64,000 bases of DNA from Ectobacillus ponti. Its GTDB lineage: Bacteria > Bacillota > Bacilli > Bacillales > Bacillaceae_G. This document shows, in pieces, positions 36,262 to 44,113 of the stretch. The translations under genes and the position numbers were made by a program. Location of the stretch: positions 186,001 to 250,000 of the forward strand of contig NZ_JANCLT010000006.1 in the NCBI RefSeq assembly GCF_024294785.1. The letters are read 5' to 3'. The stretch's first letter is position 1. Every line of letters starts with the position of its first letter. The notes under the pieces are model-generated. The model was not told the DNA's origin. It did not search any database and saw only the letters and a list, made by a program, of their open reading frames with translations.

Positions 36262-36906
36262 TCATACTAAATCTTCATTGCGGGCTTTGTAGGCCGCCTG
36301 CATGCGATCCTTTACATCGAGCTTATGATAGATGCCGGAAATATAATTTTTTACTGTTCCTTCAGATAGGAACAGCCGTTCAGCAATCTGTTTATTATTT
36401 AAGCCAAGCGCCAAGCACTCCAGCACCTGTACCTCCCGTTCGCTGAGTCCGTAGCGCGAGGCTGCTTTTTCCTCCTTGGCCGGCTGCTTTACCTGCTGGA
36501 CAAGCAGCTTGGCCAAGTCATGCGGCAGCAGTGTGCCGCCTCTATGAATCAGCTTAATGCCGGCAATTAAGTCAGTCGGATGGATCGCTTTCAGCAAATA
36601 TCCCTCGGCACCGGCAGAAAGGGCATCAATCACATGGTCAACCTCCTGAAAGGTTGTCAGAATGAGAACGCGCGCATGCGGCCAGCGCTGCTTAATCTCC
36701 CGTGTTGCCGTAATCCCGTCCATGACCGGCATGCGGATATCCATTAATACAACCTGCGGCTGCAGCTGGCCGCATAGAGCGAGTGCTTCTTCCCCGTTCG
36801 CTGCCAGGCCGGCAACCTCCAGCTCCGGGTCGAGATCCAATACGATGGACAGGCTTTCCCTGATTAATTCCTGGTCATCCACAAGCAATAACCGAATCGG
36901 TGTCAT
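36262..36906 (-). CDS. NarL/LuxR-type response regulator
   Basis: A 214-residue response regulator. The receiver domain has the acidic pair in LLVDDQ, the phosphorylated Asp in VVLMDIRMP (about residue 56) and Lys in LLKAI; the C-terminal LuxR-type HTH is GLSEREVQVLECLALGLNNKQIAERLFLSEGTVKNYIS. Its start overlaps the stop of the histidine kinase gene, so the pair is coupled. Targets unknown; the neighbouring DUF4097 operon is a candidate. Confidence 0.93.
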   Translation of the reverse strand: MTPIRLLLVDDQELIRESLSIVLDLDPELEVAGLAANGEEALALCGQLQPQVVLMDIRMPVMDGITATREIKQRWPHARVLILTTFQEVDHVIDALSAGAEGYLLKAIHPTDLIAGIKLIHRGGTLLPHDLAKLLVQQVKQPAKEEKAASRYGLSEREVQVLECLALGLNNKQIAERLFLSEGTVKNYISGIYHKLDVKDRMQAAYKARNEDLV

Positions 36907-38099
36907 GCAATCCCCTCTTTTCTCCGTGGAAGTGTACAGGTAAGTACAAATCCAGCTTCCTTTGTGCTCACCGTCTCCAGTGAGCCGTTCAATGCCTCCA
37001 GACGCTGCCGCATGGCATTCAGTCCGAAGCCGTGCTGCAGCAGCTCGGGTGTATGGCCGTTATTGACAAGACGCATGGAAAACGCATCCGGCTGATAGGA
37101 AAGGGCTACATCCACAACGGTAGCATCTCCATGCCGTTTGGCGTTTGTGAGAGCTTCCTGTAGACAGCGCACGAGCGTGAGTTGCCCGGCCTGTGTAATG
37201 TCATAGGCCGAGCCTTCTGTATGTATGCGCACCTCTGTGCCAGTGTGCTGGGAGAAGGTCTGTGCCAATTTTTCAAGCTGCTGTAAGAATGGTTCATCCT
37301 CGTCCGGGGCAATTTGGTGAATGCTGCGGCGGATCTCATCAAGTCCGCCCCGCGCCACTTGGGCAAGGGTTTCAATCCTCTTTTTGGCCTTTTCAGGATG
37401 TATATCAACCAAGTATGCTGCCGCGTCCAAACCAACGATCACAGAGGTGAAATGATGGCCGATGGTATCATGCAGGTCACGGGCCAGCCGGTTTCGCTCT
37501 TCCAGCAGCGTCAGCTGTTCAATTTGCCGTGCATACTGCTCCAATGCCTGATTTTGCTTCTGAATCAATTCATACTGCTGCAAATTTTCCGCAAGCAAAG
37601 CCTCTGTTTTGCTTTGTGAGGTGATGATGAAGTTAAAGGCAAAGCCAAATCCGAAAAAGATGCCGATATCAATGTACTGCATCAGAAAGGTAGTCATATC
37701 AGCCGCTGTAAAATAGTTGCCGAGCGGGAGCAGTACGATGAAAACAGGTATGGTCCAAACTGCATTCCGCTTATTTAAGAGATACCCCGCCATCAACACG
37801 GGAATCAGGATGAACACAGTGGCTCTGTTCAGGTGAAGCCCAATGCTCATGTACAGGTAACAGGACCCTGTCACCAGCAGTTCAACTGCAAGGTACATAG
37901 TTCGATTCCGGTATCCGGGCCTCCAGAACAGCACAGGGATAAAGCAGCAGATAAAGGCGATGATGAGAAACAGAGGATAGGCTAAAGTGCCAAGCGCTTC
38001 AGGACGTACTCCATAATAGGCGAGACCGCTGCCGAGCCAGCACAGGCGAAGCCCGAACAGAAACCAGTCCACCCAAAGCCAGGGCCGTTCATGCTCCAT
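36903..38099 (-). CDS. Sensor histidine kinase, HisKA_3 type
   Basis: A 398-residue kinase. The N-terminal half holds about five to six membrane helices without a large outer domain, then a coiled stretch and the HisKA_3 phosphoacceptor EERNRLARDLHDTIGHHFTS (about residue 210), and the ATPase domain with LTLVRCLQEALTNAKRHG and GFGLNAMRQRLEALNG. The intramembrane sensor type suits envelope-stress sensing. AAGGGGGC precedes the ATG. Confidence 0.92.
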   Translation of the reverse strand: MEHERPWLWVDWFLFGLRLCWLGSGLAYYGVRPEALGTLAYPLFLIIAFICCFIPVLFWRPGYRNRTMYLAVELLVTGSCYLYMSIGLHLNRATVFILIPVLMAGYLLNKRNAVWTIPVFIVLLPLGNYFTAADMTTFLMQYIDIGIFFGFGFAFNFIITSQSKTEALLAENLQQYELIQKQNQALEQYARQIEQLTLLEERNRLARDLHDTIGHHFTSVIVGLDAAAYLVDIHPEKAKKRIETLAQVARGGLDEIRRSIHQIAPDEDEPFLQQLEKLAQTFSQHTGTEVRIHTEGSAYDITQAGQLTLVRCLQEALTNAKRHGDATVVDVALSYQPDAFSMRLVNNGHTPELLQHGFGLNAMRQRLEALNGSLETVSTKEAGFVLTCTLPRRKEGIA

Positions 38100-38199
38100 G
38101 AAAGAATGCCCCCTTCCTAATGTGTGTAATACTAGTTTACCGGAATTTGGATATTAGGGACAGTGAAATATATAAATCATGTGAGAGATTCTGACATAA

Positions 38200-38335
38200 A
38201 AGCGTTGTTTAAAAGTAAATGATAGTATAACTATCACATCGAAGTGTGTGTCTGCAAAAGAGAGAAGAAGTGCCGCGGAGGGAGCTTATATAAGAGCATG
38301 CCGCCTTTAGGGGAGCCGGTATTGGGAGATGCAGA
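38200..38335 (+). other. Transcribed-looking leader of unknown type
   Basis: Between the divergent kinase and the c-di-GMP riboswitch. A possible minus-10 TATAAC lies at 38226, a bulged hairpin (GCGG...GCTTATATAAGAGC...CCGC) at about 38275-38304, and a strong terminator ends it at 38365. No coding frame is convincing. It may be a small RNA. Confidence 0.4.
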
Positions 38336-38365
38336 AAGAGGACACAGGTGCTTGTGTCCTTTTTT
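38336..38365 (+). terminator. Intrinsic terminator
   Basis: AGGACACA / TGTGTCCT stem followed by six T, with no annotated gene before it on this strand. Confidence 0.88.
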
Positions 38366-38497
38366 GCTGAAATGGACGCAGTAGAAAACCTTCCTGCAAA
38401 GGAAAAATATACTGCCCTTCCTAGGAGCGTAAGACTATAGATGCGCATATTAGTATTTGCTATAGTAAATATAGTTATGCATCTTCATCAGGTGTTG

Positions 38498-38582
38498 TAA
38501 CGATAAGGGCAAAGCTGCGGAAACGCAGTGGCTGCAAAGCTACAGGGGCTAAGGCGACATGCTATGCCAGCCAGCTGCCGTA
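38498..38582 (+). ncRNA. Cyclic di-GMP-I riboswitch (GEMM)
   Basis: GEMM features are in order: AGGGCAAA, a GCTGCG-GAAA-CGCAGT tetraloop hairpin (P1b with the GNRA-type loop), GGCTGCAAAGCTACAGGGGCT, AAGG, and a second stem ending GCCAGCCAGCTGCC. It lies 26 bases before the secreted protein gene, so translation control is possible as no terminator separates them. Confidence 0.87.
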
Positions 38583-38607
38583 CAATAACAAAAGGGAGAG
38601 GATCATC

Positions 38608-39408
38608 ATGAAGAAGCAGCACAAGATGTTGGCGGGAGGCCTCGCATTTACTTTGTTGTTTGCACAGGGGATGTATGCTGCCGATGCAAAAGGCAAAGAG
38701 CACAAGAAGAGCAAGAAGCCGGTGGTAACAGATAAAAACCGTGACGGCATTGTGGATTCTTGGGAAGTGAAATACAAGCTTGGCTTGGGCAAGGCGGTTG
38801 CAAAGCAGGATACAGATCGTGACGGTTTGAGCAACCTGGTTGAATATAAATTGCATTTAAACCCGCGTTCTGCTGACACGGACCATGATGGGATTCTGGA
38901 TAATGATGAAGATGCGGATCGTGATGGTCTGACAAACGAGCTTGAGATAGATCTCGGCCAAAACCCGTCTGTGGCGGACAGTGACCATGATGGTGTGAAG
39001 GATGGTGCTGAGGACGCCGACAAAAATGGGGTTTCAGACAATGCCGATTTGCAGGAATTGCAGCTGGAGATGAAGCTTGCATCCGGAAGTCTTGAGCTGA
39101 AGTATGAGCGTGAAAGAGGCAGAGTCAAGGCGGAAATGGAAGATGAGACAGGCCAGTTTGGAGATTTGAATGTGCAGTCCTTTGTGAAGGATTTGGCACT
39201 GCAATCCACCATGACAACAGGACAAGTCTTGGATCGCATCAACCAGGCGCTGGGAACAAGTGCAGCCCAGGAGCTGGAGCTGAAGGTGAAATTCTCAAAT
39301 GGCCAGAAGCTGAAGGCTGAGTACGGTTCAGACCAAGAAAATGCAGATGAAAATGAAGGCTACAGTTACAACAACCAAAATTACAGATACGGCCATTACG
39401 AAGATTGA
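38608..39408 (+). CDS. Secreted calcium-binding protein with TSP3-type repeats
   Basis: A 266-residue protein with a signal peptide (residues 1-24, cleavage near MYA-AD), a lysine-rich linker, then four to five calcium-binding DxDxDG repeats (DKNRDGIVDSWE, DTDRDGLSNLVE, DTDHDGILDNDEDADRDGLTNELE, DSDHDGVKDGAEDADKNG) at about 42-145. The C-terminal half is acidic and ends NENEGYSYNNQNYRYGHYED-like tyrosine-rich residues. AAAGGGAGAGG precedes the ATG. The c-di-GMP riboswitch points to a role in adhesion or matrix. Confidence 0.87.
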   Translation: MKKQHKMLAGGLAFTLLFAQGMYAADAKGKEHKKSKKPVVTDKNRDGIVDSWEVKYKLGLGKAVAKQDTDRDGLSNLVEYKLHLNPRSADTDHDGILDNDEDADRDGLTNELEIDLGQNPSVADSDHDGVKDGAEDADKNGVSDNADLQELQLEMKLASGSLELKYERERGRVKAEMEDETGQFGDLNVQSFVKDLALQSTMTTGQVLDRINQALGTSAAQELELKVKFSNGQKLKAEYGSDQENADENEGYSYNNQNYRYGHYED

Positions 39409-39415
39409 AACAAGG

Positions 39416-39445
39416 AAACCGGATGTCTTAGGATATCCGGTTTTT
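39416..39445 (+). terminator. Intrinsic terminator
   Basis: AAACCGGAT / ATCCGGTTT stem followed by TTC after the secreted protein gene. Confidence 0.88.
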
Positions 39446-39519
39446 CTTATGGGATGATTTACGGGCAACAGCGCATACTTACAAATAGATTCTGCTTACG
39501 TTGAAAAGGGGGAACTCGT

Positions 39520-39708
39520 ATGGAACATGAGAAGCAAACAGACGAACAATGGAATGCCCATAAGGAAGAGCAGTTGCTGCGTGAAATCCAGCAGCTGGAG
39601 GAAGACATTTTAGAGGTAAAGCACGGCGTTTCCCGCGGTGTGCTGGAGGATCAGCTGCATGAGCACCGGGGATTTTTACAGAATGTCCGTGAAAAGCGGT
39701 ATCGCTGA
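39520..39708 (+). CDS. Small coiled-coil protein, 62 aa
   Basis: A charged, fully helical protein (residues 10-40 rich in Glu, Leu, Gln) starting MEHEKQTDEQWNAHKEEQ. AAAGGGGG precedes the ATG. The stop TGA overlaps the next ATG, coupling it to the following gene. No family recognised. Confidence 0.65.
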   Translation: MEHEKQTDEQWNAHKEEQLLREIQQLEEDILEVKHGVSRGVLEDQLHEHRGFLQNVREKRYR

Positions 39709-40052
39709 TGGAAAGAATCAATTACCACGGCGAGCCGGGTCTGTTCATTATGAATGAAGCCGATGCGCGTGAAGCATTCCGTTATTATTTGGGAGAGCAC
39801 TTTCCCTTGGAGGAGTACCCGGATATTTATGAATTGATGCTGTCGCTGCTGGAGGAACGGGGGCCCATGCCGGTGCTTGGCATGGACTTTGTCCATCATT
39901 TTGTCACCGAGGATCAAATGGGCGATACGCAGTTCATGACTTTCATCGACACAGAAGGGAAAAAGGTGACGGTGAGCTCCACCTACATTGATGGACAGCT
40001 CATGCATGTGCAGGTGAATGCAGAGGAAGGTCCGCGCACGCCGCTTCATTAA
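39708..40052 (+). CDS. Hypothetical protein, 114 aa
   Basis: An acidic soluble protein (MERINYHGEPGLFIMNEADAREAFRYYLGEHFPLEEYPDIYELM...). No membrane segments or known motif. Coupled to the gene before it and followed by another small gene 12 bases on, so the three form a small operon. Confidence 0.68.
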   Translation: MERINYHGEPGLFIMNEADAREAFRYYLGEHFPLEEYPDIYELMLSLLEERGPMPVLGMDFVHHFVTEDQMGDTQFMTFIDTEGKKVTVSSTYIDGQLMHVQVNAEEGPRTPLH

Positions 40053-40064
40053 GGAGGAATCAGC

Positions 40065-40316
40065 ATGGATCAGCATGAAAAAGATTATGACCGCGGTGAA
40101 ACACCGCGCAACTCCATCACAGAGGAGCATTTGACAGATATACTGGAGCAGTCTCTGGAGATTGAAAATGAGATGATGCGTACATATCTGATTACGGCAG
40201 AGCGCATTCATGACGATGGTGAGCTGAAGGACCGTCTGCAGAATTTTGCGGAGGGCAATGCCAAGCGTACGAGGCAGCTCAAGGATGAGATTGAGCGGCT
40301 GAAGGAAGATTCATAA
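40065..40316 (+). CDS. Small helical protein, 83 aa
   Basis: Acidic, helical, with a pattern reminiscent of ferritin-like helices (IENEMMRTYLITAERIHDD), but no metal motif pair can be shown. AAGGAGG precedes the ATG. Third gene of the small operon. Confidence 0.65.
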   Translation: MDQHEKDYDRGETPRNSITEEHLTDILEQSLEIENEMMRTYLITAERIHDDGELKDRLQNFAEGNAKRTRQLKDEIERLKEDS

Positions 40317-40322
40317 ATGTTT

Positions 40323-40369
40323 GCCCTCCTGCTGTCATAGGCTAGACTGAAGAGATCAGCGGGGAGGGC
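40323..40369 (+). promoter_or_regulatory. Inverted repeat spanning promoter and ribosome-binding site
   Basis: GCCCTCC at 40323 pairs with GGAGGGC at 40363, extended by GCTG/CAGC. A TTTGCC/TAGACT promoter with 17-base spacing lies at 40320-40348, and the right arm serves as ribosome-binding site of the next gene while the following TTTTT could make it a terminator for the previous operon. Confidence 0.5.
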
Positions 40370-40376
40370 TTTTTGT

Positions 40377-40601
40377 ATGGCAGCAAGAGCGGCAGAGCTG
40401 AAAATTTATGTGTTTGATAAGCGGGACTTGTGGCGGTTTTTCTGGCTTGAGTGCGTGGTTGGCCCATTCATGTATCTTTCATTAAAGAGGCATGGTGTCC
40501 ATGACTTGGCGGCCTTCGGCGGAACAATGGCCGGTACAGCAGCCTTGAAATATGCCATCAAACAGACGGAGAAGAAAAAAGTGTATACTTGGAAGGAATA
40601 G
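40377..40601 (+). CDS. Small hypothetical protein, 74 aa
   Basis: MAARAAELKIYVFDKRDLWRFFWLE..., basic, with one weakly hydrophobic segment in the middle (CVVGPFMYLSL) and another (AFGGTMAGTAALKYAI). GGGGAGGG precedes the ATG. Family not recognised. Confidence 0.6.
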   Translation: MAARAAELKIYVFDKRDLWRFFWLECVVGPFMYLSLKRHGVHDLAAFGGTMAGTAALKYAIKQTEKKKVYTWKE

Positions 40602-40657
40602 AGAGGGTGGCCTGCGGGACCGCCTTTATTTTTTGCAGTGGGAGAAGGGGGAAACAT

Positions 40658-41053
40658 ATGGAGAAGTGGCTGAGTGCCAGATTTGCGGGCAATAGTATTC
40701 TTGCAATCAATACGATTATATTGTTGATGCATGTGCTGATTCTACTGGGCGTGCTGCCGTCTGATTTTGTTTGGGGCGGCCGGCTGCAGCGGGGCAGTGA
40801 CCTTGTGCTTTTTGAAAGTGTCTCCATCGGTATGCAGCTTCTCTTTATTGTACTTGTAGCCGCAAGGGCGGGCTATATCCTGCAAGGCCGATTCATAGGG
40901 GCGGTCCGGATTGGTTTGTGGGCTTTGTTTGGTTTGATGGTGCTGAATACAGCCGGCAACCTGCTGTCTCTGTCCAGTCTGGAAACGATCGTGATGACCC
41001 CGCTTACAGCCATTCTCGCCGTCTTATTGTTCAGGCTGGCTGCCTGGGAATAG
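40658..41053 (+). CDS. Four-helix membrane protein, 131 aa
   Basis: Four hydrophobic segments (about 15-33, 55-72, 80-100, 108-126). The ATG at 40658 follows AGAAGGGGG. An upstream in-frame start at 40589 has no ribosome-binding site. Function unknown. Confidence 0.72.
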   Translation: MEKWLSARFAGNSILAINTIILLMHVLILLGVLPSDFVWGGRLQRGSDLVLFESVSIGMQLLFIVLVAARAGYILQGRFIGAVRIGLWALFGLMVLNTAGNLLSLSSLETIVMTPLTAILAVLLFRLAAWE

Positions 41054-41059
41054 GGCAAG

Positions 41060-41084
41060 AGCCGGCTCATAGAGCCGGCTTCTT
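41060..41084. terminator. Intrinsic terminator
   Basis: AGCCGGCT repeated as a self-complementary stem around CATAG, between convergent genes. Confidence 0.8.
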
Positions 41085-41847
41085 AGCGTTTAAATCCGCC
41101 TTCCGAGTGCAAAATCTGTCCGGTGATCCAGCCGGCATCCTCGCTTGCCAGCAGGCGGACAGCGCGTGCCGCGTCAGCCGGCAGGCCGATCCGCCCCAAG
41201 CCGAACAGCGGCAGCAGCTCCTCCTGCAGCTCCGGCGTCATCCAGCCCGTGTCGGTCGGGCCCGGATTGACGGCATTGACCGTAATTCCCTTTGGCGCAA
41301 GCTCTGCGGAAAGCGTGACGGTCAGGGCGTCAACAGCTCCTTTTGTCGCGGCATACGCCACCTCATTTGGCATCGGCCCAAGCGACTGCCCGGAGGTGAG
41401 ATTGATGATGCGCCCGCCATTGCCTTTTTCAAATCTGCGGGCAAATGCGGCGCTCAATAAAGCTGTGGCCCGGACATTGATGAAGTAATGGCGGTCCAGC
41501 TCTTCAGCGGTTATATCAGCATAGCTCGTGCTTGTGGAATACGCAGCATTATTCACCAGTACGTCAGGTGTGCCAAGCCGTGCGCATACTGCTTCCATCA
41601 GCTGGCCGGGAGCTGCCGGATCAGACAGGTCCAGCTCCAGCATTTCACAGCGTGCGCCTGTTCTGCGAATGTCCTCACGAAGCTGCAGCGGCTCCTCCTG
41701 CCCCGCGCCCCACGGCATGGAGGCATCATAGGAGGACCAGTATGTAAAGAAGATATCCATGCCGGCATCCGCCAGGGAACGGCAAATGGCGGCCCCGATT
41801 CCTTTTGCCCGGCCGGCGCCGGTCACAAGGGCAATTCGATTGTTCAT
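41083..41847 (-). CDS. SDR-family oxidoreductase
   Basis: A 254-residue short-chain dehydrogenase. VTGAGRAKGIG near the N-terminus, VNNAAYS, the catalytic Ser in LTSGQSLG, YAATK and the C-terminal GQILHSEGGFKR are visible. The inserted Ala-Lys in the glycine motif is typical of the FabG-like group with TGAGRxxGIG. The start at 41847 follows GAGGTGA. Substrate unknown. Confidence 0.9.
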   Translation of the reverse strand: MNNRIALVTGAGRAKGIGAAICRSLADAGMDIFFTYWSSYDASMPWGAGQEEPLQLREDIRRTGARCEMLELDLSDPAAPGQLMEAVCARLGTPDVLVNNAAYSTSTSYADITAEELDRHYFINVRATALLSAAFARRFEKGNGGRIINLTSGQSLGPMPNEVAYAATKGAVDALTVTLSAELAPKGITVNAVNPGPTDTGWMTPELQEELLPLFGLGRIGLPADAARAVRLLASEDAGWITGQILHSEGGFKR

Positions 41848-41962
41848 AGTCTTCACCTCTGTATGAACGTACACCAAATATTCACAGCTTGTCCAGTCAA
41901 ATAGGGAAAAATTGTATAAGAAGAGGGATCTGCGGAAGCATAAGGGAAAAGGAGGGATTGAC

Positions 41963-42076
41963 ATGGAGACCATTCGCATTCTGCAATACATTGGCACACT
42001 CGGTGTCGTCAGCTTTTTGTTGTTTACGTATTATAATATGTGGCGGCAGATTCCGAAAAACCGCCGCCAAAAATGA
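41963..42076 (+). CDS. Small membrane protein, 37 aa
   Basis: METIRILQYIGTLGVVSFLLF then TYYNMWRQIPKNRRQK: one membrane helix and a basic tail. AAAAGGAGGG precedes the ATG at ideal spacing and a strong terminator follows the stop, so it is probably a real gene although very short. Confidence 0.65.
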   Translation: METIRILQYIGTLGVVSFLLFTYYNMWRQIPKNRRQK

Positions 42077-42110
42077 AGCAGCATGGTGATGAGCCATGCT
42101 GCTTGTTTTA
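42077..42110. terminator. Intrinsic terminator
   Basis: AGCAGCATGG / CCATGCTGCT stem followed by TGTTTT. Confidence 0.9.
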
Positions 42111-42659
42111 ATAGTACGGGGAAAGCAAGACATATACGAGTACGCCGGTGAAGCTGACATACAGCCAAAGCGGCATCGTCCAGCGCACAATTTTTCTGTG
42201 CTTCGTCAGCTGATTGGTCCAGCCCCAGACGAGGGAGAACAGGGCCATCGGCACAATGATGGCAGCCAGAATGCTGTGCGTGATGAGAATGAAGAAATAG
42301 AACGTTCTCATGAAGCCTGTGCCGCCGTAGTGCGTCGGCTGTGCCGACAGGTAGTGGTAGGTCAAATACGTGATGGCAAACAACAGAGTAGTGGTGAAGG
42401 CTGCCAGCACAAAGCGCTTATGCAGCGTCACGTTGCCCTTCTTGATGAAATACAAGCCTGCCAGCAGGAAGACAAATGTGAAGCTATTGAACACCGCATT
42501 CATGCGCGGCATAAAGGTGATGTCAAAGCCGACATGCCCCTTATGGCCGAATGGGCCGAAGAAGACAATTAAAATTAAAGCATTCACAACGATTGAGAGT
42601 GTCACGATTACAGCGGTGAAGTTGCGCTGTGTCGTCGGTTTTTCATGCATACTGCTCAT
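42108..42659 (-). CDS. ctaM: DUF420 membrane protein CtaM/YozB
   Basis: A 183-residue protein with five membrane helices and the DUF420 signature: FNSFTFVFLLAGLYFIKKGNVTLHKRFVLAAF, TYHYL, YFFILITHSILAAIIVPMAL and KHRKIVRWTMPLWLYVSFTGVLVY. It matches Bacillus YozB/CtaM, needed to mature cytochrome aa3-type oxidases. The start at 42659 has AAGGAG seven bases upstream. Confidence 0.9.
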   Translation of the reverse strand: MSSMHEKPTTQRNFTAVIVTLSIVVNALILIVFFGPFGHKGHVGFDITFMPRMNAVFNSFTFVFLLAGLYFIKKGNVTLHKRFVLAAFTTTLLFAITYLTYHYLSAQPTHYGGTGFMRTFYFFILITHSILAAIIVPMALFSLVWGWTNQLTKHRKIVRWTMPLWLYVSFTGVLVYVLLSPYY

Positions 42660-42737
42660 TGCCAAACTCCTTCATGTGTAGTTTTTTTTCATTCTACCAT
42701 GTTGTCCGGCAAGATGCGAATGGCAGAGAAGGGAAAA

Positions 42738-42758
42738 GGACGGCGCAAAAGCCGTCCT
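42738..42758 (-). terminator. Intrinsic terminator
   Basis: AGGACGGC / GCCGTCCT stem followed by TTTTC on the minus strand, after the membrane protein gene at 42760. Confidence 0.85.
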
Positions 42759-42759
42759 C

Positions 42760-43254
42760 TTACATTGGATGCGACATATGTACAGGCACCGTGCTGAACA
42801 GATACGGATCCAGCATGCCGAAAATCATGGCCAGGTGGGTGACGACGAGGAAGATGCCGACAAAATAAGCGTGTATCTTCAGCCGCTGCGCTTCCGGTCT
42901 TCCTTTTTGCAAAAGCCCCATGTCCAGCAAGGCCAATCCAAGCAGAGGGACGATGCCAAGCAGGTAGAAGCTGACCGCCGCCACATCCACCCATCCGCGC
43001 CATCCGCCGCCCGCTGTCAATGGAATGACCACCTGAAACAGCAGGTATACAAAGACAACCGTGAAGTACAGCCCGACAGTGACGCTGGCAAATTTGTTCA
43101 CGGCCCGCAGCGTACCGTCCGTGCGGCGGGTGAAGAGAACGCCAAGCTCGGTAATGGCTACCGTTTCTGCCAAAATGACCGGAATCGCCATGAATAAAAT
43201 CAGATTCCATGGCTGGCCTGTTGCCAGCAGCTCCATATAATGTGTCATATTCAT
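42760..43254 (-). CDS. Five-helix membrane protein
   Basis: A 164-residue membrane protein (NLILFMAIPVILAETVAITELGVLF...) with about five helices and a conserved Glu in the first. No catalytic motif. It may belong to an uncharacterised permease-like family; I cannot name it. GAGAAGAGGTGGG precedes the ATG. Confidence 0.72.
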   Translation of the reverse strand: MNMTHYMELLATGQPWNLILFMAIPVILAETVAITELGVLFTRRTDGTLRAVNKFASVTVGLYFTVVFVYLLFQVVIPLTAGGGWRGWVDVAAVSFYLLGIVPLLGLALLDMGLLQKGRPEAQRLKIHAYFVGIFLVVTHLAMIFGMLDPYLFSTVPVHMSHPM

Positions 43255-43355
43255 AAGTGCCCACCTCTTCTCTAAGATGCTTCCATCCTAGCAGGACATT
43301 GTGCAGAACTGATGGAAAAGGTGTGGCAGTTTTGTTTCAAGCAGCCCCTCGCATT

Positions 43356-44009
43356 CTATGACAATTTGGATATGCTTTCCGCGGAGGATTGTTTTTGCTG
43401 TTGATTCAGCCTGGCAAGCAAAGCGCGGAATATCTTCAGCGACTGCTGAAACACCGGACTTTGAATGAAGGTATACAGGAAGGTGACAATGAATACCGGC
43501 CCGCCCAATAGGAAACCAATCACCAGCACCACGCTCTCTACAACCATGCGGGCGCGGCTGACAGAAAGACCGGTTTTTTCCGAGATGGAAAGCATGAAGC
43601 CGTCACGCGGGCCTGCACCCAAGCCGCCGGCTACATACATGCCGCCGCCGATGCCGGTAATGAGAATGCCGGCCAGCAAGATGAGATAATCCATCCAAGT
43701 GTGTGTGGCATGCGGCAGCCAGCCGCTCCAAAGGAAAAAGTCCATGATGGGTCCGATGAGCAGCGCATTGAGAAAGGTGCCGACACTGATATAGTGTCTG
43801 GCGGTGAAAAGGGAAATACAGACAAGAAACAGGCCGCACAGCACGCTCCAGGTGCCGATCGTCAGCCCGAACTTTTGGTACAGCGCGACATTCAGCACCT
43901 CCCACGGGTGAATGCCTAAGAATTTTACTTGTACGGCAAGCGCGTTGCCAAGGCCGAAGCAGATTAGTCCGCCGAAGAACAGCAGCAGGCGGAGCAGCCG
44001 GATTGTCAT
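43356..44009 (-). CDS. YczE-like membrane protein
   Basis: A 217-residue, five-helix protein with GLGAGPRDGFMLSISEKTGLS (about residues 126-146), the YczE/YitT-family marker. It is a paralogue of the protein at 13476. The start at 44009 follows GGGAGAGGA. It is divergent from the efflux-transporter gene, 105 bases apart. Confidence 0.83.
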   Translation of the reverse strand: MTIRLLRLLLFFGGLICFGLGNALAVQVKFLGIHPWEVLNVALYQKFGLTIGTWSVLCGLFLVCISLFTARHYISVGTFLNALLIGPIMDFFLWSGWLPHATHTWMDYLILLAGILITGIGGGMYVAGGLGAGPRDGFMLSISEKTGLSVSRARMVVESVVLVIGFLLGGPVFIVTFLYTFIQSPVFQQSLKIFRALLARLNQQQKQSSAESISKLS

Positions 44010-44113
44010 GGTGTCATCCTCTCCCTTTTTTCTTAATAAACTTAAATGTAAAGCAAGATGCCAGACAATACAAGATTCATATTTACAGAGAATCCATAGA
44101 GCGGGGTGAAGCG

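Noticed and set aside
38230-38300. Possible T-box (GTGCCGCGGAGGG-like bases)
   Set aside because: The order and context of the T-box motif are wrong, and no specifier loop or aminoacyl-related gene follows.
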